Origin: Ramlibacter pallidus
GTDB lineage: Bacteria; Pseudomonadota; Gammaproteobacteria; Burkholderiales; Burkholderiaceae_C
Assembly (NCBI RefSeq): GCF_015070875.1
Contig: NZ_JADDIV010000002.1
Location: 124,001 to 188,000, forward strand
Length of the DNA stretch: 64,000 bases
Reading direction: 5' to 3'
The notes under the pieces were generated by a model that was not told the origin of the DNA, made no database searches, and saw only the letters and a program-made list of their open reading frames with translations. Positions 37,024-48,808 of the stretch are shown one piece after another. A program made the position numbers and the translations under genes. Positions within the stretch are counted from its first letter, which is position 1. Each line of letters begins with the position of its first letter.

Positions 37024-38303
37024 CTCTGGACGACCTGCTGGACCCGCTGCTGGACGCCTCCTGGAAAGGCATCCCGCACCACGCCGGCGCGCTGCGCCGC
37101 TCGGCCATCGGCGCGCAAGGCTGGAACGTGCTGCGGGGCGACCTGCCGCTGCCACTGGCCGTGATTCGCCGCGATGCGCTGGCGGGCAACCTGTCGTGGA
37201 TGCAGGAATTCGCCGCGAACCACGGCGTCGGCCTGGCACCGCACGGGAAGACGACGATGTCGCCGCAGCTGTTCCGCCGCCAGCTCGACGCGGGCGCCTG
37301 GGGCATGACCTTCGCCACCGTCGGCCAGTTGCGCGCCGGCGTCGCCGCGGGCGCCCGCCGCTGCATCATCGCCAACCAGGTGTTCCAGGCAGTCGACCTG
37401 CGCGGCATCTCGGAGATGAAGCGCGCCCATCCGGACCTCGCCGTCGCCTTCCTCGTCGATTCGATGGCGCAGCTGGATCTCGTCGAGACCTGGCATGCCG
37501 CCAACGCCGACGCGCCGCCCTTCGACGTGTTGCTGGAGATCGGCGTGGCGGGTGCGCGCACCGGGTGCCGCACGCACGAGGAGGCGCTCGCGGTGGCCCA
37601 GCGCCTGCACGCGTCGGCGGCCACGCGGCTGGTGGGCATCGAATGCTACGAAGGCCTCGGTGCCACCGGCAAGTCGGAGGCCGACATCGCGTACGCGAAC
37701 GCCCTGATGGAGCGCGTGCGCGACGTGGCGCGGGCCTGCGACGCGCAGCAGCTGTTCGAAGGCGGCGAGATCCTGCTGACCGCCGGCGGCTCGGCCATCT
37801 TCGACCTGGTCGCCGACGCGCTGAAGCTCGCACTGTCGCGCCCGGTGCGCGGGCTGCTGCGCTCCGGCTGCTACGTCACCCACGACCACGGCACCTACCA
37901 CCGCTTCCTCGGCGCCGTGTCCGCGCGCATGGGTTGCGGGCACGGACTGCACGCCGCCATGGAAGTCTGGGCGGCCGTGCAGTCCTGCCCCGAGCCCGGG
38001 CTGGCCATCCTCTCGGTGGGCAAGCGCGACATCTCGTACGACCTGGAACTCCCCCAGCCCATCGCCTTCCGGCCGCGGGACGGAAGGGACACCACGCAGG
38101 CGCCCGCGGACTGGAAGATCACCGGCCTGAACGACCAGCACGCCTACCTGCGCGGCACGGGCGCCGAACATGCCGCCCTGCGGGTCGGCGACCTCGTCGC
38201 CCTCGGCATCTCGCACCCGTGCACCACCTTCGACAAATGGCGCTGGATCCCGGTGGTGGACGCGCAATACAACGTGCGTGACGCCATCGTCACCTGCTTC
38301 TAG
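37020..38303 (+). CDS. PLP-dependent D-amino-acid deaminase (DSD1/D-serine dehydratase-like, fold type III)
   Basis: A 427-residue enzyme with an alanine-racemase N-terminal barrel. The PLP lysine is Lys77 in APHGKTTMSP. A zinc pair like that of eukaryotic-type D-serine dehydratase is seen as His399 and Cys401 in SHPCTTFD. The family converts D-serine or D-threonine-like substrates to a keto acid and ammonia through an enamine, which RidA would clear. The ATG overlaps the preceding ATPase stop. Exact substrate unknown; bacterial relatives are often annotated amino acid deaminase. Confidence 0.88.
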   Translation: MTLDDLLDPLLDASWKGIPHHAGALRRSAIGAQGWNVLRGDLPLPLAVIRRDALAGNLSWMQEFAANHGVGLAPHGKTTMSPQLFRRQLDAGAWGMTFATVGQLRAGVAAGARRCIIANQVFQAVDLRGISEMKRAHPDLAVAFLVDSMAQLDLVETWHAANADAPPFDVLLEIGVAGARTGCRTHEEALAVAQRLHASAATRLVGIECYEGLGATGKSEADIAYANALMERVRDVARACDAQQLFEGGEILLTAGGSAIFDLVADALKLALSRPVRGLLRSGCYVTHDHGTYHRFLGAVSARMGCGHGLHAAMEVWAAVQSCPEPGLAILSVGKRDISYDLELPQPIAFRPRDGRDTTQAPADWKITGLNDQHAYLRGTGAEHAALRVGDLVALGISHPCTTFDKWRWIPVVDAQYNVRDAIVTCF

Positions 38304-39215
38304 ATGCCCCCCCGCGTACTCGAGAAGATCGCCGAGATCATGGACCGCGCGCCGACGGCGCGCCGGACGGTACTGGCCCTCATCCTGGAAGACCCGCAGC
38401 GCGTGCTGGACGAGACCTTCGAGATGCTGGCGCAGCGCGCCAACAGCTCGGTGCCCACCATCATGCGCACCTGCCGCGACCTGGGCTACCCGGGCCTGCG
38501 CGAGTTCAAGCTGGCCCTCGCGCAGGAACTCGCCGTCGGTGGCTCGCCGCTGAACCGCCGCGTGCGCATCGACGACGACACGAAGCAGGTGATCGCCAAG
38601 ATCACGCGCGGCTCGGTGTCCGTCATCAACGGCGTGCAGGCGCAGCTGAATCCTGACGCCGTGCAGGCCGCGGCGGACGCCATCGTGCAGGCGACGCGGG
38701 TGGACTGCTACGGCGTCGGCGTGACGTCGAACTTCATGGCCTCGGACATGCAGGCGCGCCTGTACCGCATGGGCGTGGCGTCCAACAGCTACCTCGATCC
38801 GCACCTGCAGCTGATCTCGGCCGCCACCATCGGGCCGCGCGGCGTGGTGATGGCCATCACCCACGTGGGCGGCATGCCCTCGCTGCTGGAAGCGGTGGAC
38901 GTGGCGCGTTCGCAGGGCGCCACCGTGGTCGCCCTCACCCAGCCCGGCTCCAAGCTCGCCGGCATGGCGGACATCGTGCTGAGCGTCGAGGTGGCGCCCG
39001 ACCCCGTGATGCCGGTGGGCCCGGAGGCCTACCTGGCGCACCTGACCGTGATCGAGATCCTGACCGTGCTGGTGGCGCAGCGGCTCGGCGACAAGGCGGT
39101 GGCGCGCCTGGCCAACATCCAGCGCACGCTGGAGACGCGCGGCGTGGACATGCACCAGCACCCGCGGCTGGACTGGGACGAGGCCGCCAACGGCCCCAGC
39201 GGGGACGCGCCTTGA
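38304..39215 (+). CDS. MurR/RpiR-family transcriptional regulator
   Basis: A 303-residue regulator. An N-terminal HTH_6 domain (residues 1-80; FEMLAQRANSSVPTIMRTCRDLGYPGLREFKLALAQEL) is followed by an SIS sugar-isomerase-like sensor domain (about 125-265; VDCYGVGVTSNFMASDMQARLYRMG). The family usually senses phosphosugars. Here the operon is for D-amino-acid compounds, so the effector is open. The ATG directly follows the deaminase TAG, and its stop overlaps the D-aminoacylase start. Likely the regulator of its own operon. Confidence 0.9.
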   Translation: MPPRVLEKIAEIMDRAPTARRTVLALILEDPQRVLDETFEMLAQRANSSVPTIMRTCRDLGYPGLREFKLALAQELAVGGSPLNRRVRIDDDTKQVIAKITRGSVSVINGVQAQLNPDAVQAAADAIVQATRVDCYGVGVTSNFMASDMQARLYRMGVASNSYLDPHLQLISAATIGPRGVVMAITHVGGMPSLLEAVDVARSQGATVVALTQPGSKLAGMADIVLSVEVAPDPVMPVGPEAYLAHLTVIEILTVLVAQRLGDKAVARLANIQRTLETRGVDMHQHPRLDWDEAANGPSGDAP

Positions 39216-40666
39216 CGCGCGCCACGCTGCTCGAGAACGGCCTCGTCGTCGACGGCACCGGCGCGCCCGCGACGGTCGGCGACGTGCTGCTGCAAGATGG
39301 GCGGATCACCGCCGTCGGGCCGCAGCTGCACGGCCGCCTGCCGGCCGGTCTGTCGCCGGCGGACGTCGACCGCCGCGACTGCACCGGCCTGGCCATCGCG
39401 CCCGGCTTCATCGACGTGCACACGCACGACGACGCCGTGGTGCTCGACGCGCCCGGCATGTTCCCCAAGCTGTCGCAGGGCGTCACCACCGTCGTGACGG
39501 GCAACTGCGGACTGTCGGTCGCGCCGTACGTGACCGAGGAACCGGCCGGTGCGCTGACGCTGCTGGGGCGCTCCTTCCGCTACCCGTCGCTGGCCGCGTA
39601 CGCCGGGGCCGTCGAAGCGGCGCAGCCGGCCGTCAACGTCGCGCCGCTGATCGGCCACACCACGCTGCGCTCCGCCTGCGTCGCGGACCTGTCCCGCGCG
39701 GCGGATCCCGACGAACTGGCCGCCATGTGCGCGCTGCTGGCCCGGTGCATGGAGGAAGGCGCCATCGGGCTCTCGTCCGGCTTGTTCTACGCCGAAGCGA
39801 TGCCCGCGCCCGCCAGCGAAGTGACGGAGCTGGCGCGCGTCGTGGCGCGCCATGCCGGCGTCTACGCCACCCACCTGCGTTCCGAGATGGCCGACATCCT
39901 GGAAGCCATGCACGAGGCGGGCGACACCGCGTTCGCCGCCGGGCTGCCGCTGGTCCTTTCCCACCACAAGTGCGCGGGACCCGCCAACTGGGGGCGCACG
40001 CTGGAGACCCTGCCGCTGATCGACCGGCTCGCCCAGAGGCAGAACGTCGCCATGGACGTCTATCCCTACGTCGCCGGGTCCACCGTGCTGCGCGAGGACC
40101 TCGTCGACGGGATCATCGACGTCATGGTGAGCTGGTCGCAGCCCCATCCCGAGATGATGGGCCGGATGCTCGCCTCGATCGCCGAGGAGTGGGGGACCAC
40201 GCAGCGCGAGGCCTGCGTCCGGCTGCAGCCGGGCGGCGCCTGCTACTTCCAGATGGACGAGGACGACGTCCGCCGCGTGATCGCCCATCCGCGCAGCATG
40301 ATCGGCTCGGACGGGCTGCCGCACGACAGGCATCCCCATCCCCGCCTGTGGGGCGCGTTCCCGCGCGTGCTGGCGCGCTACTGGCGCCAGGAGAAGCTGT
40401 TCAGCCTGGAACAGGCCGTCCACAAGATGACAGGGCTGTCCGCCCGCAACTTCCGGCTGCACGAGCGCGGGCAGATCCGGGCTGGCTGGTTCGCCGACGT
40501 CGTCGTCTTCGACCCGCAGCGCATCCGGGACGTGGCGACCTACGACCAGCCCCTGGCGCAGGCCGAAGGGGTGGAGATGGTGTTCGTCAACGGCGCGCTG
40601 AGCTTCGACGCCGGCCACGCGACGCCGCTGCGGGCCGGGCGGCTGCTGCGGCGTCCGGCGCTCTGA
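39212..40666 (+). CDS. N-acyl-D-amino-acid deacylase (D-aminoacylase)
   Basis: A 484-residue amidohydrolase that removes the acyl group from N-acyl-D-amino acids. The metal motif FIDVHTHDD (His70, His72) is followed by the D-aminoacylase-specific cysteine in GNCGLSVAP (Cys99). VYPYVAGST and SDGLPHD follow, then C-terminal RNFRLHERGQIRAGWFADVVVFDP. The TTG start at 39212 overlaps the regulator stop (TTGA). Its product would feed the upstream deaminase. The 3' end contributes half of a 28-base palindrome shared with the opposite-strand xth gene. Confidence 0.9.
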   Translation: MTRATLLENGLVVDGTGAPATVGDVLLQDGRITAVGPQLHGRLPAGLSPADVDRRDCTGLAIAPGFIDVHTHDDAVVLDAPGMFPKLSQGVTTVVTGNCGLSVAPYVTEEPAGALTLLGRSFRYPSLAAYAGAVEAAQPAVNVAPLIGHTTLRSACVADLSRAADPDELAAMCALLARCMEEGAIGLSSGLFYAEAMPAPASEVTELARVVARHAGVYATHLRSEMADILEAMHEAGDTAFAAGLPLVLSHHKCAGPANWGRTLETLPLIDRLAQRQNVAMDVYPYVAGSTVLREDLVDGIIDVMVSWSQPHPEMMGRMLASIAEEWGTTQREACVRLQPGGACYFQMDEDDVRRVIAHPRSMIGSDGLPHDRHPHPRLWGAFPRVLARYWRQEKLFSLEQAVHKMTGLSARNFRLHERGQIRAGWFADVVVFDPQRIRDVATYDQPLAQAEGVEMVFVNGALSFDAGHATPLRAGRLLRRPAL

Positions 40667-40684
40667 GGGCGCCCTCAGAGCGCC
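40657..40684. terminator. Perfect 28-base palindrome spanning convergent stop codons
   Basis: Bases 40657-40670 (GGCGCTCTGAGGGC) are the exact reverse complement of 40671-40684. The palindrome includes the last codons and stops of both the D-aminoacylase and exonuclease III genes, so both proteins end in Ala-Leu. As RNA it would fold into a strong hairpin in either direction, suggesting a bidirectional terminator. No U-tract follows, so termination would be rho-assisted or structural. Confidence 0.55.
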
Positions 40685-41466
40685 AGCTCGTATTCCACGG
40701 TGAAGGGCGCGTGGTCCGAGAACCGCTGGTCCTTGTAGATCGCCTGCTGGCGGGCCAGCCGGGCCACCCCAGGGGTGGCGATCTGGTAGTCCAGCCGCCA
40801 GCCCACGTTCTTGGCCCAGGCCTGGCCGCGGTTGCTCCACCACGTGTAGCAATCGTCGGTGGTGTCCGGATGGAGGTGACGATAAACGTCGACCAGACCC
40901 GTTTCGGATAACAGTTTTGTCATCCAGGCGCGTTCCTCGGGCAGGAATCCGCTGTTCTTGCGGTTGCCCTTCCAGTTCTTCAGGTCCTTTTCGCTGTGGG
41001 CGATGTTCACGTCGCCGCACAGGATGAACTCCCGCTCCTGCTTCAGTTTCACCAGGTGCGGGTCGAACACGTCCAGAAAGCGGAACTTGGCCTGCTGCCG
41101 GTCCTCCCCGGACGAGCCCGAGGGGAAATAGCAGCTGATGATCGACAGCTTGCGCTGGGGCGTGTCGAAGCGCAGTTCGACGTAGCGGCCCTCGTCGTCG
41201 AACTCCGGGCAGCCGAAGCCCGTCACGACGTCGCTCGGCTCGTGCCGTGTGAAGGCGCCCACGCCGGAGTAGCCCTTCTTCACGGCGAAGTGGAAGTGAC
41301 CGCGCAGGCCGGCCATCACGTCGTGCTTGCCCTGCACGTCGGGGGCCTGGGCCTTCACCTCCTGCACGCAAATACAATCCGGGCTGGTTTGCGCGACCCA
41401 GGCCTCCACGCCCTTGCTGGCCGCGGAGCGGATGCCGTTCAGGTTGAGGCTGGTCAGTTTGAACAA
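40675..41466 (-). CDS. xth: Exodeoxyribonuclease III
   Basis: Repair nuclease of the ExoIII/APE family cutting at abasic sites. Blocks present: LTSLNLNGIRSA, CVQEVKAQ (metal Glu), GVGAFTR, CGDVNIAHSE (Asp/Asn), and WRLDYQIATPG with SDHAPFTVEYEL (catalytic Asp-His). TTG 41466 gives MFKLTSLNLNG, matching the family N-terminus, with 263 residues. An in-frame ATG at 41478 would add MGKS. The start region interlocks with that of pyrE on the other strand. Confidence 0.92.
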   Translation of the reverse strand: MFKLTSLNLNGIRSAASKGVEAWVAQTSPDCICVQEVKAQAPDVQGKHDVMAGLRGHFHFAVKKGYSGVGAFTRHEPSDVVTGFGCPEFDDEGRYVELRFDTPQRKLSIISCYFPSGSSGEDRQQAKFRFLDVFDPHLVKLKQEREFILCGDVNIAHSEKDLKNWKGNRKNSGFLPEERAWMTKLLSETGLVDVYRHLHPDTTDDCYTWWSNRGQAWAKNVGWRLDYQIATPGVARLARQQAIYKDQRFSDHAPFTVEYELAL

Positions 41467-41476
41467 GGACTTTCCC

Positions 41477-42157
41477 ATGGTGGCGGTGCGCGGGCAGGAC
41501 TCCCTGGCCCAGGATTTCGTGGAGTTCGCGGTGCAGTCCGGCGTCTTGCGCTTCGGCGAATTCAAGACGAAGGCGGGACGCCTCTCGCCCTACTTCTTCA
41601 ACGCCGGCCTGTTCGACGACGGCGCCAAGCTCGGCCGGCTGGCGCAATTCTATGCAAGGCGCATCCTGGACTCGGGCGTCGAATTCGACATGCTGTTCGG
41701 GCCCGCCTACAAGGGGATCCCACTGGCCGCCGCCGTGGCCATCGAGCTCGCCCGCCTGGGCCGCAATGTTCCGTACGCCTACAACCGCAAGGAAGCCAAG
41801 GACCATGGCGAGGGCGGCTCGCTGGTCGGGGCCCCCGTGCGCGGCAGGGTCCTGATCGTCGACGACGTGATGTCGGCGGGCACGGCGGCCCGCGAGTCGA
41901 TCGCCCTGATCCAGGCGGCCGGCGCCACCCCCCACGCGGTCGCCATCGCGCTGGACCGCCAGGAGAAGGCGACGGAGGGCGGCCAGGACGTCCCGTGGAG
42001 CGCCGTCCAGTACGTTCGTGAAAAATTGGGGCTCCAGGTCGTTGCCATCGCAGAGCTGGCAGACCTTTTGCATTACCTGGGCATCCACGCCGGCGATGAA
42101 CTGGGCGCCCACCATGCCAGGGTGCTTGCTTACAGGGATCGCTACGGCGTCGGCTGA
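41477..42157 (+). CDS. pyrE: Orotate phosphoribosyltransferase
   Basis: Joins orotate to PRPP in pyrimidine synthesis. The 226-residue protein has FGEFKTKAGRLSPYFFNAG near the N-terminus, FGPAYKGIPLA, and the PRPP motif VLIVDDVMSAGTA. AAGGA 7 bases before the ATG at 41477 is a good ribosome site, and it lies over the xth start codon. Its promoter must therefore lie inside xth coding sequence. A DUF4124-like gene follows after 12 bases. Confidence 0.93.
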   Translation: MVAVRGQDSLAQDFVEFAVQSGVLRFGEFKTKAGRLSPYFFNAGLFDDGAKLGRLAQFYARRILDSGVEFDMLFGPAYKGIPLAAAVAIELARLGRNVPYAYNRKEAKDHGEGGSLVGAPVRGRVLIVDDVMSAGTAARESIALIQAAGATPHAVAIALDRQEKATEGGQDVPWSAVQYVREKLGLQVVAIAELADLLHYLGIHAGDELGAHHARVLAYRDRYGVG

Positions 42158-42169
42158 CAGGAGCCCGCC

Positions 42170-42847
42170 ATGGCCCGATCGCTGCCTTTTCCCCTGCTCG
42201 CCTGCGTCCTGGCGGGAGCCATGGGCAGCAGCTGGGCCCAGGGCACGGGCATCTACGTCTGCGTGGATGCCAAGGGGCGCCGGCTGACGTCCGACCGTCC
42301 CATCCTGGAATGCCTGGACCGCGAACAGAAGGAACTGAACGCCAGCGGCACCGTTCGCCGGGTCGTCCCGCCGAGCCTGACCGCGCCCGAACGCGCGGCC
42401 TGGGAAGAGCGCGAGCGGCAGGCCAACGAGGCCCGCATGCGGCAGGAGGAGGAGCGCCGCATCCAGCGCGCGCTGCTCACGCGCTACCCGAACCAGACCG
42501 TGCACGACATGGAACGCGGCAAGGCCCTGCACGCCGCCGACGACGTCATCGCTCTCGCCGAACGGCGGCTCGCTGAACTGGCCGGCGAACGCAAGGCGCT
42601 GGAGGCGGAAGCCGGCTTCTACAAGACGCAGGCCCAGTGGCCGGCCAAGCTCAAGCGGCAGTTCGAGGACCATGACCAGCAGGTCGCGGGCCAGCACCGG
42701 CTCATCGCGACGCAGGCGGAGGAGAAGAAGCGCATCCACGCCCGCTTCGACGCCGAGCTCGCGCGCCTGAAGGTCCTGTGGGCGCGCGCGAACGGCGCCA
42801 CGGTCGCCGCGCCGGCCACGCTGCCGCCGGCGGCGCCGGTGCGCTGA
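42170..42847 (+). CDS. Exported DUF4124-like protein with long coiled coil
   Basis: A 225-residue exported protein. A signal peptide (cleavage near SSWAQG) is followed by a short domain, IYVCVDAKGRRLTSDRPILEC, resembling the DUF4124 motif. About 120 residues of charged helix rich in Glu, Arg and Ala follow, with a Pro/Ala tail. The DUF4124 family is common in Burkholderiales and of unknown function. AGGAG precedes the ATG. It is convergent with gatB, with only 3 bases between stops. Confidence 0.8.
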   Translation: MARSLPFPLLACVLAGAMGSSWAQGTGIYVCVDAKGRRLTSDRPILECLDREQKELNASGTVRRVVPPSLTAPERAAWEERERQANEARMRQEEERRIQRALLTRYPNQTVHDMERGKALHAADDVIALAERRLAELAGERKALEAEAGFYKTQAQWPAKLKRQFEDHDQQVAGQHRLIATQAEEKKRIHARFDAELARLKVLWARANGATVAAPATLPPAAPVR

Positions 42848-42850
42848 GGC

Positions 42851-47289
<4,439 letters not shown>

Positions 47290-47334
47290 TCGTCTGACGC
47301 CCGGCTCAGCGGGGCCGGGGCACAATCGCCGGTT

Positions 47335-48264
47335 ATGCCTTTAGGCACCCTCGACCGCACCCCTCCGCCGTTCTTCAAGCAGGGCCCTTCGGCGCTTTCC
47401 AAGCTGATGGTCTGCAGCGCATTGGCGCTGTTCCTGATGGTGGCGGACGCGCGTTTCAGGATCACGCAGCCGGTGCGCTCCGCCGTCGCCACCGTGCTGT
47501 TCCCGCTGCAGTGGTTCGTGATGCAGCCGGTGCTCGGCTTCCGGCTGGTCAGCGACTACGTCACCACGCTCGAATCGGCCGTCTCCAGCGAGGAGGCCGC
47601 GCGCCGCAAGCTGATCCTGCAATCGCAGCGGGCCAACCAGGTGGAGCAGCTGTCCGCGGAGAACAAGCAGCTGCGGCAGCTGCTCGGCCTGCGTGACCGG
47701 CTCGGCGCGCCGGCCACGGCGGCCGAAGTGCTCTACGACGCCGCCGACCCGTACACGCGCAAGGTGATCATCGACAAGGGCCTGGCGCAGGGCGTGCAGC
47801 CCGGCTCGCCGGTGATCGACGAATCGGGGGTGCTGGGACAGATCACGCGCGTGCACCCGCTGATCAGCGAGGTGACGCTGGTGACCGATCCCGACCAGGC
47901 CATCCCGGTGCTCAACACCCGCACCGGCGTGCGCGGCATCACCTATGGCGACGCCGGCCGCCACGGCAGCGGCGGGCTGGAACTGCGCTACATGGCCGCC
48001 AACGCCGACGTGCAGCAGGGCGACCTGCTCACCACCAGCGGGGTCGACGGCGTCTACCCGCCGGGCATCCCGGTGGCCAAGGTCGCCAGGGTGGAGCGCC
48101 GGCCCGACTCGGCCTTCGCCCGCATCGTGCTGCATCCGCAGGCGCTGGTGGACGGCGCGCGGCACGTGATGGTGCTCACGCCGATGCTCAGCCAGATCCC
48201 GCCGCGGCCGGCGCCGGAAGATGCCGCGCCGGTCGCCAAGCGCCCCGGCGTCGCCCGCAAGTGA
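47335..48264 (+). CDS. mreC: Rod shape-determining protein MreC
   Basis: A 309-residue periplasmic elongasome scaffold. One membrane helix (about 22-40), a coiled coil (SSEEAARRKLILQSQRANQVEQL) and paired beta domains with GLAQGVQPGSPVIDESGVLGQ are present. The C-terminus is Pro/Ala-rich. It follows mreB by 45 bases and precedes mreD by 13. Confidence 0.93.
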   Translation: MPLGTLDRTPPPFFKQGPSALSKLMVCSALALFLMVADARFRITQPVRSAVATVLFPLQWFVMQPVLGFRLVSDYVTTLESAVSSEEAARRKLILQSQRANQVEQLSAENKQLRQLLGLRDRLGAPATAAEVLYDAADPYTRKVIIDKGLAQGVQPGSPVIDESGVLGQITRVHPLISEVTLVTDPDQAIPVLNTRTGVRGITYGDAGRHGSGGLELRYMAANADVQQGDLLTTSGVDGVYPPGIPVAKVARVERRPDSAFARIVLHPQALVDGARHVMVLTPMLSQIPPRPAPEDAAPVAKRPGVARK

Positions 48265-48277
48265 GGAGCCCCGCCGC

Positions 48278-48796
48278 ATGATCATGCGCCCCGGGCAGCC
48301 GCTGCTGCTGCCTGCCAACCCCCTGTTCATCTGGTTCACGCTGATCGTCGCGATGATGATCAGCATGCTGCCGGTGGGCCGCGTGGCGTGGATGCCCGAC
48401 GTGCTGGCCGTCGTGCTGGTGTTCTGGAGCGTGCACCAGCCGCTGCGCTTCGGCGTGATCGCCTCCTTCCTGTTCGGCCTGGCGGTGGACGTCCACCAGG
48501 CCTCGCTGCTGGGCCAGCACGCGCTCGCCTACACCACGCTCAGCTACTTCGCCATCACGATCCACCGGCGCCTGCTCTGGTTCACGGTGCCGTCGCAGGC
48601 GGTGCAGGTGCTGCCGCTGTTCGCCGCCGCCCACGGCATCGAGCTGGCCATCCGCATGCTGGCCGGCGGCGCCTTCCCCGGCCCCTGGTTCCTGCTGGCG
48701 CCCGTGCTGGAAGCCGCACTTTGGCCGGTCGTGAGCGTGCTCTTGCTCCTGCCCCAGCGCAGGGCACCCGATCCGGACGAAAATCGCCCCCTGTAG
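48278..48796 (+). CDS. mreD: Rod shape-determining membrane protein MreD
   Basis: A 172-residue protein with about five hydrophobic segments and the family signature FGLAVDVHQASLLGQHALAYT. ATG at 48278 is preceded by GAGGAG. It bridges MreC and the PBP2 made from the next gene 12 bases downstream. Confidence 0.92.
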   Translation: MIMRPGQPLLLPANPLFIWFTLIVAMMISMLPVGRVAWMPDVLAVVLVFWSVHQPLRFGVIASFLFGLAVDVHQASLLGQHALAYTTLSYFAITIHRRLLWFTVPSQAVQVLPLFAAAHGIELAIRMLAGGAFPGPWFLLAPVLEAALWPVVSVLLLLPQRRAPDPDENRPL

Positions 48797-48808
48797 GAAA
48801 CAGGGGCC

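Noticed and set aside
41467-41478. ATG 41478 as the xth start
   Set aside because: Starting at TTG 41466 gives MFKLTSLNLNG, the usual family N-terminus. The ATG adds MGKS without a ribosome site, though it cannot be fully excluded.
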